Part shown: piece after piece, positions 17,993-26,528 of the stretch
How positions within the stretch are numbered: the first letter of the stretch is position 1
How the letters are laid out: every line of letters starts with the position of its first letter
Source of the DNA: Prochlorococcus marinus str. SB
GTDB taxonomy: Bacteria > Cyanobacteriota > Cyanobacteriia > PCC-6307 > Cyanobiaceae
DNA: 64,000 nt
NCBI RefSeq assembly: GCF_000760115.1
Contig: NZ_JNAS01000002.1
Coordinates: 496,001-560,000, forward strand
Direction of reading: 5' to 3'
Program-made: the position numbers and the translations under genes
Notes under the pieces: model-generated
Told to the model about the DNA's origin: nothing
The model's input: the letters and a program-made list of their open reading frames with translations, nothing else
The model's database searches: none

Positions 17993-18797
17993 AAATATTA
18001 ATTGCTACATCTAGTAGTCCTTCAAAAGTATATTTTTGTGCCTGACTATCAACTCTTCCAAAAATCTTGTTACATATTTTTGTTGTCTGAGGTCCAATAG
18101 TTAATAACTTAATTTGATCAAAATATTCTAACCATTGTTTACCAAGTTTTTTTTCTAGTAAAAAAGCAGCATTTACTACGGTTTTACCGCTTGAGAAAAT
18201 AATCGCATCGACTTTTCGATTAGAAATAATATCAATTGTTTCTTCCGGAATTGATTCAGGACATCTAGTTTCATATGCAGCAACCTCAAATACACGAGAA
18301 CCAGCCTTTCTAAATTGATCTGCAATTAAATCCCTACCCCCAGTTTGAACTCTTGGTACAAAAACTCGAAGTCCATAACCAGATACTGGGAAATTATCAA
18401 TTAAACTTTCAGCAACAAATTCTGGAGGTATGAAATCAGCCTTAATCCCAAAATCATCAAGAGTTTTTGAGGTTTTTTCTCCGACTACGGCGATTTTTGT
18501 TTTTTTAGAACATTCTTTTAATGAACTATTAAAATATCTAAGTCGCTTATCTACAAATTTGATCCCATTACTACTGGAAAAAATAATCCAATGAAAATCA
18601 TTTATTTGATTTAATGCTTCATCAAGAGGATTCAAATCATCAGGATCAGCAATACTTATTGCAGGTAAATCAAATACATTAGCGCCCTTGCTTATAAATA
18701 TCTTTTTTATATCCAATATCCCTTCTTTTGATCGAGTAATAATTATATTTCTTTGATCAAGGGGTAGATCAACTTTTGGCATCCTTGTCCTCAACAT
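17985..18797 (-). CDS. hemD: Uroporphyrinogen-III synthase
   Basis: Cyclises hydroxymethylbilane to uroporphyrinogen III, the branch point to haem and chlorophyll. The two-lobed HemD fold is indicated by ITRSKEG near residue 20, WIIFSSSNGIKF near 70, VGEKTSKTLDDFGI near 105, FVPRVQTGGRDL, and the second-lobe IIFSSGKTV with a C-terminal LLTIGPQTTKI. The family is poorly conserved but these hold. It overlaps rbfA by 29 bp, so the two are cotranscribed. Confidence 0.88.
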   Translation of the reverse strand: MLRTRMPKVDLPLDQRNIIITRSKEGILDIKKIFISKGANVFDLPAISIADPDDLNPLDEALNQINDFHWIIFSSSNGIKFVDKRLRYFNSSLKECSKKTKIAVVGEKTSKTLDDFGIKADFIPPEFVAESLIDNFPVSGYGLRVFVPRVQTGGRDLIADQFRKAGSRVFEVAAYETRCPESIPEETIDIISNRKVDAIIFSSGKTVVNAAFLLEKKLGKQWLEYFDQIKLLTIGPQTTKICNKIFGRVDSQAQKYTFEGLLDVAINIFN

Positions 18798-19161
18798 TAT
18801 GATTTTTATTTTTATTTTTTAATTCATCGAGAAGTTTCAAGACTGATAATCCTTTATCAAGAACAACATCGTCTTTAAAAATTATCTCTGGAACTCTTCT
18901 CATCTCAATTCTTTTTCCTAAACTATGCCTTATAGAGCTTTTAGCAGTATTCAAGTTTAATACAATTTCTTTCCTCACTTTCTCTTGAGCAGTTGAAGTT
19001 ATATAAATTTTACAGTGTTGCAAATCACCTGATAAATCAATCTTAGAAATATTGACGAAATTATCTCTAATAAGATCATTTTCTAAATCATTCTGCAAAA
19101 TAAGAGTTATTTCTTTCTTCAAAAGAGAAGAAACTTTTGCAAGACGGTAATTATTTGGCAT
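18769..19161 (-). CDS. rbfA: Ribosome-binding factor A
   Basis: 30S maturation factor that binds the 16S rRNA 5' region, important in the cold. The KH-like fold shows in RLAKVSSLLKKEITLILQND, a central ISKIDLSGDLQHCKIYIT and MRRVPEIIFKDDVVLDKG near the C-terminus. 130 residues is normal. It shares one base with the preceding DUF751 gene and overlaps hemD, forming a tight three-gene leftward operon. Confidence 0.93.
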   Translation of the reverse strand: MPNNYRLAKVSSLLKKEITLILQNDLENDLIRDNFVNISKIDLSGDLQHCKIYITSTAQEKVRKEIVLNLNTAKSSIRHSLGKRIEMRRVPEIIFKDDVVLDKGLSVLKLLDELKNKNKNHNVEDKDAKS

Positions 19162-19379
19162 TATGGTTGTAAATTTATTGGGTTTGTCATCGCTTGCAAG
19201 ACAAAATAAACAGTTATGAAAGCACTTAATACAGAAGATATCAAACCTACTATTGTGAGTGGATTTGATCTATTTTTGAATAAAGGTTCAAGCAAAGCAA
19301 CAAGTCCCCCAACAATGATAGATATCAAATACTTTGGATATCTCGCAACATTAGAGAAAAATTCGCCCATCAGCTCCAC
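19161..19379 (-). CDS. Ycf33/DUF751-type membrane protein
   Basis: 72 residues: a short amphipathic start (GEFFSNVARYPKYLI) followed by two membrane segments (about 18-33 and 43-64) joined by EPLFKNRSNP. This resembles the DUF751 (Ycf33) family of cyanobacteria and plastids, whose function is unknown. ATG at 19379 is used; a second ATG three codons in is equally possible. It is the first gene of the operon with rbfA and hemD. Confidence 0.75.
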   Translation of the reverse strand: MELMGEFFSNVARYPKYLISIIVGGLVALLEPLFKNRSNPLTIVGLISSVLSAFITVYFVLQAMTNPINLQP

Positions 19380-19424
19380 AAATAGATTACTTTTTTAGCT
19401 AAGTTTTAACAAACATTAAACAGC

Positions 19425-20150
19425 ATGATTACATTATATCAATTTAGGCATAGTGCTTTTTGTTTAAAAACAAGAATGGCTCTTCACGCAAAAAAACTAC
19501 AATATCGAGTTGAAGAAGTAACACCTGGCATAGGCCAATTTGAAATCTTTAAATTATCAGGTCAAAAACAAGTACCTGTAATAGTCGATAGTAATGATCA
19601 AGTTATTAATGACTCTTCAACTATTTGCGAATATATAGATAAAAAAAATGAAAACAATCCACTTTTTCCTGAGGATCCAATATTATTTGCACAATGCAAA
19701 CTAATTGAAGACTGGGCAGATACTACAATGGCTACAACTTGTAGAAGAGCTTTAATAAAATCTGCAATAGAAAATCCACAGCTAAGAACTGCATTACTTC
19801 CAGATGAAATACCTTCTTCAGTTAAAAGTATTGTTGATAAATTACCTTTTAAAAATCTTAGTAAAATTTCTAATGTAGTTTTTTCTTCTAAAGAAAATTT
19901 AGAACTCCAAAAATTACTGGAAGCTTTATCAAAATCCTTGATCAACAAGAAATATTTAGTTGGAGATAGTTTATCAATTGCAGATATTTCAATTGCTGCT
20001 CAATTATCCCTTATTAAATTTCCAAAGTCTGCAGGACCAATTCTTTCAGGAGAGGGTAGCCAAGAATACATAAACAACCCTTATTTAGAGAATCTTTTCA
20101 TTTGGAGGAACAACTTAGAAGAATATCTTTTTAGTGCTAACTCTCAATAA
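19425..20150 (+). CDS. Glutathione S-transferase family protein
   Basis: 241 residues. The N-terminal thioredoxin-like domain (about 1-80) has YQFRHSAFCLKTRMAL, the cis-Pro segment GQKQVPVIVDSN and DSSTICEYID for glutathione binding. The C-terminal helical domain has VGDSLSIADISIAAQL, the hydrophobic-staple Asp of GSTs. Cytosolic; substrate unknown. The 3' end overlaps the convergent gene at 20137 by 14 bp. Confidence 0.87.
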   Translation: MITLYQFRHSAFCLKTRMALHAKKLQYRVEEVTPGIGQFEIFKLSGQKQVPVIVDSNDQVINDSSTICEYIDKKNENNPLFPEDPILFAQCKLIEDWADTTMATTCRRALIKSAIENPQLRTALLPDEIPSSVKSIVDKLPFKNLSKISNVVFSSKENLELQKLLEALSKSLINKKYLVGDSLSIADISIAAQLSLIKFPKSAGPILSGEGSQEYINNPYLENLFIWRNNLEEYLFSANSQ

Positions 20151-20844
20151 ATTCAAACTTCAATTTATATTTATTTGTTTTGATAGCATGAATAGAAGGA
20201 TCACCAACTTTTGAACCATAAGAAGCAACATATTGCACTCCACAAATTGATGGTTTGATTGAATTATCAACTTCCAATATTTCTTCGGAACATTTTTGAA
20301 ATTTACTAATGGTCTCTACCTGATTAATCCTTGAAGCACCTGGTTTATGTCCTGTTTGTATAACTAGCTCATCTGCGAAAAAAATATCATTGTCTTGGAT
20401 CTGATTTCTCCCTGTAATTCTTGAATCAATATAAAAATCATCTTTTAAATAAGTAATTTGATTATTAATAGATTGAGGATCATTTACAACCTTGATTAAG
20501 GTTTCACCAAATATTGCTTTTCCAATAGATTCAGAATTTTTTGCACGATTACCAACAATCAAATCTGAATCATTCTTAAAGAAATTTACTTTATAAATAA
20601 TTGGCTCTTCTGAATCATTAACTATATCTTGAGAAGTAACAAGCCAATTCCCCTCGAACCATTCAGGATAAATTAAATCCTTAGAAGTATCCGATAATTT
20701 AAAATTTGGCAAATATAATTCTGGCCATTGATTTACACGATTTTCCAAAAACTCTCGTACGTTAGAATCTACTAGAGCAAAAGAACTTTCTAAAAAAATT
20801 CCTTGAAAAATCAAGCAAAGAATTAATCCAAGAATAATTTTCAT
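20137..20844 (-). CDS. Secreted/lumenal DUF6816-like protein
   Basis: 235 residues with a signal peptide (residues 1-23, hydrophobic core ending FALVDS). The mature part begins with FLENRVNQWPELYLPNF and LIYPEWFEGNWLVTSQ, a lipocalin-like opening that resembles cyanobacterial DUF6816 proteins (family name from memory, moderate certainty). Likely thylakoid-lumenal or periplasmic. Its ATG is one base from the ATG of the divergent CRR7-like gene (CAT-T-ATG). Confidence 0.68.
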   Translation of the reverse strand: MKIILGLILCLIFQGIFLESSFALVDSNVREFLENRVNQWPELYLPNFKLSDTSKDLIYPEWFEGNWLVTSQDIVNDSEEPIIYKVNFFKNDSDLIVGNRAKNSESIGKAIFGETLIKVVNDPQSINNQITYLKDDFYIDSRITGRNQIQDNDIFFADELVIQTGHKPGASRINQVETISKFQKCSEEILEVDNSIKPSICGVQYVASYGSKVGDPSIHAIKTNKYKLKFEFIES

Positions 20845-20845
20845 T

Positions 20846-21103
20846 ATGTCAAATCCACTAATAAGAGCATCAGATCATTATGTATTATTAGAGCCAGATT
20901 CAAAGGAAAAAATTGTATCAAAGCAAGAAGCAATTTTATGGTTAAAGAATTGGCTTAGTAAGACAGAAACACAAACAATATATCAAAATATAGAAGTTCC
21001 TGATCAGGAATTTTTTGAAGAATTATTGGAAAGTACTTATGAATTAGAAATAAAATTAGGATACGTTATCAAATGGTTTGCAGTAAGAATTGAACCAGAT
21101 TAA
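20846..21103 (+). CDS. CRR7-like NDH-associated protein
   Basis: 85 residues, acidic and soluble. The pattern SDHYVLLEPDSKE at the N-terminus, LLESTYELEIKLGYVIKWFAVRIE at the C-terminus and the overall length match the chlororespiratory reduction 7 family, needed for accumulation of the plastid NDH complex. That would link it to NdhO in this window. The start is separated by a single base from the divergent gene's start. It converges with aroK with a 4-bp overlap. Confidence 0.75.
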   Translation: MSNPLIRASDHYVLLEPDSKEKIVSKQEAILWLKNWLSKTETQTIYQNIEVPDQEFFEELLESTYELEIKLGYVIKWFAVRIEPD

Positions 21104-21657
21104 CTGATTATTTCTTTATGAATTGCATTAATTATTTTCATAGCAACTTCTTCAATATTTTCTTTTTTTACTTGAATTCTTAAATCTGCTTGAGAATACA
21201 AATTTTCTCTAGATTGAAAAATGCTCATATATAGATCATTTAGATTCTTTCCCTGAAGAAGTGGTCTATTTTCAATTTCATTTTTCAATCTTTCAATTGC
21301 TATATCTTTGTCGAGATCTATCCAAGCAATTATTCCCTGTCTTAAGATTCCCCAGTTTTCCGATTTGGTAACTATTCCTCCCCCAGTTGAGATTACTAAT
21401 GAAGGAATTTTGATAGTTTCTTTAAGGCAGTTTGCTTCTATTTCGCGGAAATTATCTTCTCCTTCGTCCTTAAAAATTTGATTGATAGATTTTTTTGCCA
21501 ACTTCTCTATTAATGAATCCAAATCAATGTATTTATACTTCAATAATTCAGCCAGCTTCAAACCAGTTTGTGACTTGCCCGAACCCATCATTCCTATTAA
21601 AAATATGCTTCTGCCCTTAATAGCATGAACTGTTTTTTCGATAATGGATTGTTCCAT
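21100..21657 (-). CDS. aroK: Shikimate kinase
   Basis: Phosphorylates shikimate at the 3-OH on the way to aromatic amino acids and quinones. Walker A GMMGSGKS is at residues 22-29. The shikimate-binding Asp is in YIDLDSLIEK, FREIEANCLKE holds the substrate Arg, STGGGIV the Gly-rich loop, and RPLL marks the lid. 185 residues is typical. Monocistronic. Confidence 0.93.
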   Translation of the reverse strand: MEQSIIEKTVHAIKGRSIFLIGMMGSGKSQTGLKLAELLKYKYIDLDSLIEKLAKKSINQIFKDEGEDNFREIEANCLKETIKIPSLVISTGGGIVTKSENWGILRQGIIAWIDLDKDIAIERLKNEIENRPLLQGKNLNDLYMSIFQSRENLYSQADLRIQVKKENIEEVAMKIINAIHKEIIS

Positions 21658-21707
21658 AAAGACAAAAGCGTATTTAAAACCTTAAGATAGTATTATCGCA
21701 GACAATT

Positions 21708-22634
21708 ATGACTTCTACACAATCCAAACCATCTCATGGAAGAGGACGTGAATGCGTCATAACTCGACGTGCCTGCTTTAGTTCTAGTCACCGTTATTGG
21801 CTCCCTGAAAAAAGCCCAGAAGAAAATTTATCTCTTTTTGGAAAGTGCAGTATTGCACCAGGTCATGGTCATAATTATGAACTTATTGTTTCAATGGGTG
21901 GAGAACTAGACTCTGATGGAATGGTACTTAATCTCTCTGATGTAAAACACTCCATTAAAGATAAGGTTACTGGACAATTAGATTTTCGTTTTTTAAATGA
22001 TGTCTGGCCTGAATTTAATGTTAATAATCAAGAAGGTATACTTCCCACAACTGAAGCATTAGTAAAGGTCATTTGGAGTCGTCTGAAGGATGATTTACCA
22101 CTTACAAGTCTAAGACTTTATGAAAACCCAAATTTATGGGCAGATTATTTTGGAAAAAACATGGAAGCATTTTTAACAGTACAAACTCATTTTGCAGCCG
22201 CTCATAGACTTGCAAAAGAAGAGATATCCTTTGATGAAAATAAAAAAATCTATGGGAAATGTGCCAGAGTTAATGGACATGGTCATAACTATCTTGTCGA
22301 TATAACTGTAAAAGGAGAAATTGATAAAAGAACAGGAATGGTTTGCGACTTATCTGCCCTCCAAGAGATAATTAACGATTTAGTTGTTGAACAACTAGAT
22401 CATACTTTTCTTAATAAAGACATCGAATTTTTCCATAATTGTGTTCCAACTGCTGAAAATATAGCTTTATATATTTCTGATATTCTTAAAAAACCAATAT
22501 GTAATCTTGGTGCAATATTACACAAAATAAGACTCCAAGAGAGTCCAAATAATGCTGCAGAAATTTATGTTGATCAAAAGTTAACCAATTCGTTGAAGTT
22601 AAAATTGGAAAATAGTTTAGTAACGCAAACTTGA
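21708..22634 (+). CDS. Tandem 6-pyruvoyl-tetrahydropterin synthase (QueD-like) protein
   Basis: Two PTPS domains in one 308-residue chain, about 15-150 and 155-295. Each has the zinc histidines (SSSHRYW / AAAHRLA, and GHGHNY twice) and the Cys in GKC. The second domain also has the catalytic LDHTFLN and a Glu in RLQES. In the first, the catalytic His is replaced (LDFRFLND), so that half is probably impaired or altered. Reactions of the family are 6-carboxy-tetrahydropterin (queuosine precursor) or tetrahydropterin synthesis; which applies here is open. Overlaps the RibD-like gene by 4 bp. Confidence 0.87.
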   Translation: MTSTQSKPSHGRGRECVITRRACFSSSHRYWLPEKSPEENLSLFGKCSIAPGHGHNYELIVSMGGELDSDGMVLNLSDVKHSIKDKVTGQLDFRFLNDVWPEFNVNNQEGILPTTEALVKVIWSRLKDDLPLTSLRLYENPNLWADYFGKNMEAFLTVQTHFAAAHRLAKEEISFDENKKIYGKCARVNGHGHNYLVDITVKGEIDKRTGMVCDLSALQEIINDLVVEQLDHTFLNKDIEFFHNCVPTAENIALYISDILKKPICNLGAILHKIRLQESPNNAAEIYVDQKLTNSLKLKLENSLVTQT

Positions 22635-23281
22635 ATATCCCAAGAGTAATAATTGTTATAGCATCAAGTCTTGATGGGAGAATTGCATTTCCTGGAGGTG
22701 GAGAATCGCATCTTGGAAGCGATGAAGATAAAAAAATATTAAATCAAAACTTATCAATGGTTGACGCCACCATTTTTGGTTTAGGTACTTTAATAGCTCA
22801 TCAATCAACTTACCTAGTTAAAAATCTCACTGATAATGACGGAATACATATATCAAAAAGCCAACCAATTTCTATAGTTGCTTCAAATAGCAAAAAATTT
22901 AACAGTAATTGGAAATACTTTCGTCAACCAATTAGAAGATGGCTAATAAGCTCAAGTAAAGTTGATAATTCGTCGAATAATGAATTCGAGAAAGAACTCT
23001 TTTTCGAAGATTCATGGAAAAAAACTTTAATTTCACTTAAAAAACAAGGGATAAATGATTTAGCTCTGCTAGGAGGTGCAAAACTTATAAATTCATTCAT
23101 AAAAGAGGATCTAATAACAGATATAAAAATTACAATAATTCCACGAATTATTGGAGGTATATATACATGGATCCCTCCAGAACAAACAAATGCGATTTTT
23201 AATCTCAAAAGGCTATGGGAAATAAAATCAATTAAAAATTTAATGAATAATGAAATCCATGTTCATTACAAAAAGATTTGA
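22631..23281 (+). CDS. RibD C-terminal-type reductase
   Basis: 216 residues with the dihydrofolate-reductase-like fold of the RibD reductase domain: VIIVIASSLDGRIAFPGGGES at the N-terminus, FGLGTLIAH, LALLGGAKLINSFI and the C-terminal IIPRIIGG. It lacks the RibD deaminase domain. It may reduce a pterin or pyrimidine intermediate, fitting its coupling to the PTPS gene. The start is TTG within TTGA, overlapping the previous stop. Confidence 0.83.
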   Translation: MNIPRVIIVIASSLDGRIAFPGGGESHLGSDEDKKILNQNLSMVDATIFGLGTLIAHQSTYLVKNLTDNDGIHISKSQPISIVASNSKKFNSNWKYFRQPIRRWLISSSKVDNSSNNEFEKELFFEDSWKKTLISLKKQGINDLALLGGAKLINSFIKEDLITDIKITIIPRIIGGIYTWIPPEQTNAIFNLKRLWEIKSIKNLMNNEIHVHYKKI

Positions 23282-23297
23282 AATAGTTCAATAATAA

Positions 23298-24449
23298 ATG
23301 AACCAAAAAATATATAAAGTTGAAGTCAAATTGTCAATTAAGGAAATCTCCAAGGAGATATGGAATGAATTAGCAAATGAAATAAATCCATTTTATGAAT
23401 GGACTTGGATTAAAAACCTTGAGATCTCTAAAAGTGTTTCAAGAGAAACTGGTTGGCAGCCTCTATATTTTGTTGCTTATAAAAATGAAGAAATACTAGG
23501 AATTGCCCCACTTTTTTTAAAAAATCATAGCTATGGAGAATTCATTTTTGACCAATCATTTGCAAGATTGGCTCAAGAGCTGAATTTAAATTATTACCCT
23601 AAATTAATTGGAATGAGTCCTTATAGTCCTGTAAATGGATATCAATTTCTTTATAAACAAAATAAAGACAAGAAAGAGATTACAAATTTACTCATAAACC
23701 ATATCGAAAGCTTTGCAATTACAAACAAAATCCTAAGTTGTAATTTTTTATATATTGATGAAAGCTGGGGCAACCATCTTAAATCTTTGGGATACTATGA
23801 ATGGATAAACTCCAGCAGTGAATGGAGGAGTAATGGAGAAAAAACATTTGACGATTTTCTATCTAGATTTAACTCTAATCAGAGAAAAAATATAAAAAAA
23901 GAGAGGAAATCAATTGCTAAACAAGACATTAAAGTAGAAATTTTTAATGAAGATGATATCAACCAAGAAATCCTCAAAAAAATGCATAATTTTTATGAAC
24001 AGCATTGTTCAAGGTGGGGGGTTTGGGGAAGTAAATATCTAACATCTACATTTTTCGAAACACTGATTGATAATAAAAGAAATCTTTTACTTTTTGGTGC
24101 ATCAAAACATGATTCAAATGAAATTTTTGCTATGTCGATGTGCGTTAAAAATCAAAACAACCTATGGGGTAGATATTGGGGTAGTCAAGAAGAAATATCT
24201 AATTTACATTTTGAATTATGCTATTACCAGCCAATTGAATGGGCAATAAAAAATAATATACATTTGTTTGATCCTGGAGCGGGTGGTAAACATAAAAGAC
24301 GGAGAGGGTTTTTTGCAAAAAGCACCGTTAGCATGCATAAGTGGTTTGACAAAAATATGGAAAAAATAATTTATCCTTGGCTAAATGAAGTGAATAAACA
24401 AACCGAGATGGAAATAGATTTTGAAAATAAATCTATACCCTTTAAATAA
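23298..24449 (+). CDS. FemAB-like GNAT-fold protein (DUF482 type)
   Basis: 383 residues. The family signature includes FYEWTWIKNLE near the N-terminus, PLFLKNHSYGEFIFDQSFA, the RWGVWGSKYLTSTFFETL region, and DPGAGGKHKRRRGF towards the end. Members are described as peptidoglycan-related acyl/aminoacyltransferase-like; biochemical function is not established. Soluble, no signal peptide. Follows the RibD-like gene by 16 bp and is probably cotranscribed. Confidence 0.83.
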   Translation: MNQKIYKVEVKLSIKEISKEIWNELANEINPFYEWTWIKNLEISKSVSRETGWQPLYFVAYKNEEILGIAPLFLKNHSYGEFIFDQSFARLAQELNLNYYPKLIGMSPYSPVNGYQFLYKQNKDKKEITNLLINHIESFAITNKILSCNFLYIDESWGNHLKSLGYYEWINSSSEWRSNGEKTFDDFLSRFNSNQRKNIKKERKSIAKQDIKVEIFNEDDINQEILKKMHNFYEQHCSRWGVWGSKYLTSTFFETLIDNKRNLLLFGASKHDSNEIFAMSMCVKNQNNLWGRYWGSQEEISNLHFELCYYQPIEWAIKNNIHLFDPGAGGKHKRRRGFFAKSTVSMHKWFDKNMEKIIYPWLNEVNKQTEMEIDFENKSIPFK

Positions 24450-24510
24450 AAAATTATTCAGCTTTACCAAAGATTATATTAGTAATATAGTTTTTTATTA
24501 ACTTCTAAGA

Positions 24511-24897
24511 ATGGATTCTAAGAACAGTTTCGATGAAAAAACAATTACTGATAATAACTTATCCAACCGATATATAGATTTGGATCCAAACGGTTATTTT
24601 ATTATCAAAGTAGATTTAGAAGAAAATAAAATAATTTTAGAGCACTTTCTAAATAATATTAATGATGACGGATATGCGCTTGACCCTGAAACAAATGAAC
24701 CAATTAAATGCAACTCTCAAAATAAAAGAGTTAGTAATGCAGTTTTTAAAGGTATTAGTGCGAAACAAATTGGAATAATGATCACTGAAGAAAGAAATGA
24801 CTTAATAACCAGATTTGACCATGCCCTATATTTAGGCAGGGAACTACAAAAAGCAGAAGAATGTTTATACAAAAAATTACCATATATCCAAGATTAA
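24511..24897 (+). CDS. DUF4346-like protein
   Basis: 128 residues, soluble and acidic. The segment LDPNGYFIIKVDLEENKIILEHFLNN and the later RFDHALYLGRELQKAE resemble DUF4346, a domain also seen attached to tetrahydromethanopterin methyltransferase-like and pterin proteins (from memory). Function unknown. It may be the last gene of the PTPS/RibD-like/FemAB-like unit. Confidence 0.7.
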   Translation: MDSKNSFDEKTITDNNLSNRYIDLDPNGYFIIKVDLEENKIILEHFLNNINDDGYALDPETNEPIKCNSQNKRVSNAVFKGISAKQIGIMITEERNDLITRFDHALYLGRELQKAEECLYKKLPYIQD

Positions 24898-24961
24898 GAA
24901 ATTAAACGAAAAAATCTAATCTGTTCATCTGATGTTAAATTAAATAAAAATTAAAAAATTA

Positions 24962-25054
24962 ATGAACATCATTTTCTATTTTGCATTTATTGGTTTTGGT
25001 TTTGGAGCTGCTTTCGCATTAGATAAGCTCTTAAGAGCAGTTAAATTAATTTAA
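24962..25054 (+). CDS. petL: PetL-like cytochrome b6f subunit, 30 aa
   Basis: A tiny gene with an ATG start and a 30-residue product consisting of one transmembrane helix (residues 2-20, MNIIFYFAFIGFGFGAAFAL) and a basic end, DKLLRAVKLI. One-helix topology and the terminal RAxKLI resemble PetL of other cyanobacteria and algae, a peripheral subunit stabilising the b6f complex. Other small one-helix photosynthetic subunits are possible. It sits between the DUF4346 gene and the convergent rimO. Confidence 0.6.
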   Translation: MNIIFYFAFIGFGFGAAFALDKLLRAVKLI

Positions 25055-25058
25055 AAAA

Positions 25059-26423
25059 CTAGTAAATTTTAATAGTCTCTCCATACAAATCATATTCATC
25101 TGCAAAAGAAATATTTGCTTCAACAAATTTACCAATATAATTTTTCAAATCAATTTTATCCATAACAGATAAAATTACTGTTCCGTCAATTTCAGGGGCA
25201 AAATTATAGGACCGACCTATTAATTCGTTATTATCTGATATTTTTTCCACCAAAATCTTCATTTTTGAACCAACATATGACTGATTTTTATCTTTAGAGA
25301 TATTTTGTTGAACTGAAATAACGTTATCTTTTCTTGCCTCTGCAACCTCTAGGGAAACTTTATTTGGCAAATGAAAAGCTGCAGTTCCTTCTTCAGGAGA
25401 AAAAATAAACACTCCCACATGATCAAATTTGTGCCTATCCAAAAATTCGAGAAGATGTTCAAAATGTTCTTTTTTTTCTCCCGGAAATCCAACAATGAGA
25501 CTAGTTCTTAATACAGCAGATGGGATTTCTTCTCTAATTTTTTCCAAAATTGATTCATTCAAAGAAGCCTGCCAAGGTCTATTCATACTCTTCAATACAT
25601 CTGGATGACTATGCTGAAGTGGTAAATCAAAGTAAGGCACTATATTCTTTGAATCTTTGAAAGCTCTAATAACTTCATCAGTTAAACCCGTTGGATAAGC
25701 ATAATGTATCCTTATCCAAGGAATTGGAACTTTAGAAAGCTCATTCAAAAGTTTGGCTAATGATGGTTTTCCATAAATATCTTGACCATAATTAGTTGTT
25801 ATTTGACTAATTAAAATGATTTCTTGAATACCCTGTTTTGCAAGACTTTTGGCTTCTGAAACTATAGATTCTATTGTTCTACTTCTTTGAGGACCTCTCA
25901 ACTTAGGAATAATACAAAAAGCGCAATTATAGTTGCAGCCTTCAGCAATGCGAAGATAAGAAACAAATTTATTTTTATCTACAAAACGAGGTATTTCCTC
26001 ATCTGCAATAAATTCCGGTATTTTTGAAACTTCATTAACGATTTCCCCTTTTTCTACTCTGTCTAAAACCTTGGCTATCTTTTGATAATCTCCTGTTCCA
26101 ATCAAACCTTTTATTTCAGGGATTTCTTTTATAAGCTCATCTTTAAAATGCTGAGCCATACAGCCTGCAACTATTACTTCCTTTCCTTGATTTGTATATT
26201 CTAGAATTTTTCTAATAGATTCTTCTCGAGCTGTTTCAATAAAACTGCAAGTATTTACAACAACAACATTTGCATCATTTATATTGCTGTCAACTTCATA
26301 ACCCTCTTTATCTAGTAAGCCTTGCATATGTTCAGTATCAACAAGATTTTTCTCACAACCAACATGACTGAATGCAACCTTAGATAGTTTTTTTTCTTTT
26401 ACATTGAGACTATTTTGTTTCAC
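25059..26423 (-). CDS. rimO: Ribosomal protein S12 methylthiotransferase
   Basis: Radical-SAM methylthiotransferase that modifies the conserved Asp of ribosomal protein S12. The N-terminal domain has three Fe-S cysteines ([24 protein letters not shown]). The radical-SAM core has CNYNCAFC near residue 165 and a C-terminal TRAM domain ends ...[12 protein letters not shown]. RimO rather than MiaB is indicated by GCEKNLVD and [11 protein letters not shown]. 454 residues. It depends on Fe-S assembly by Suf. Confidence 0.93.
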   Translation of the reverse strand: MKQNSLNVKEKKLSKVAFSHVGCEKNLVDTEHMQGLLDKEGYEVDSNINDANVVVVNTCSFIETAREESIRKILEYTNQGKEVIVAGCMAQHFKDELIKEIPEIKGLIGTGDYQKIAKVLDRVEKGEIVNEVSKIPEFIADEEIPRFVDKNKFVSYLRIAEGCNYNCAFCIIPKLRGPQRSRTIESIVSEAKSLAKQGIQEIILISQITTNYGQDIYGKPSLAKLLNELSKVPIPWIRIHYAYPTGLTDEVIRAFKDSKNIVPYFDLPLQHSHPDVLKSMNRPWQASLNESILEKIREEIPSAVLRTSLIVGFPGEKKEHFEHLLEFLDRHKFDHVGVFIFSPEEGTAAFHLPNKVSLEVAEARKDNVISVQQNISKDKNQSYVGSKMKILVEKISDNNELIGRSYNFAPEIDGTVILSVMDKIDLKNYIGKFVEANISFADEYDLYGETIKIY

Positions 26424-26528
26424 AACTTGAAAAATAAGAATTAAAAGATTTATACAGCATTTCGTATATAACTCTCATGCCAAGATAATATTAGGATAGA
26501 TAATGTAAATAACAAACTTTCTTTTTGT

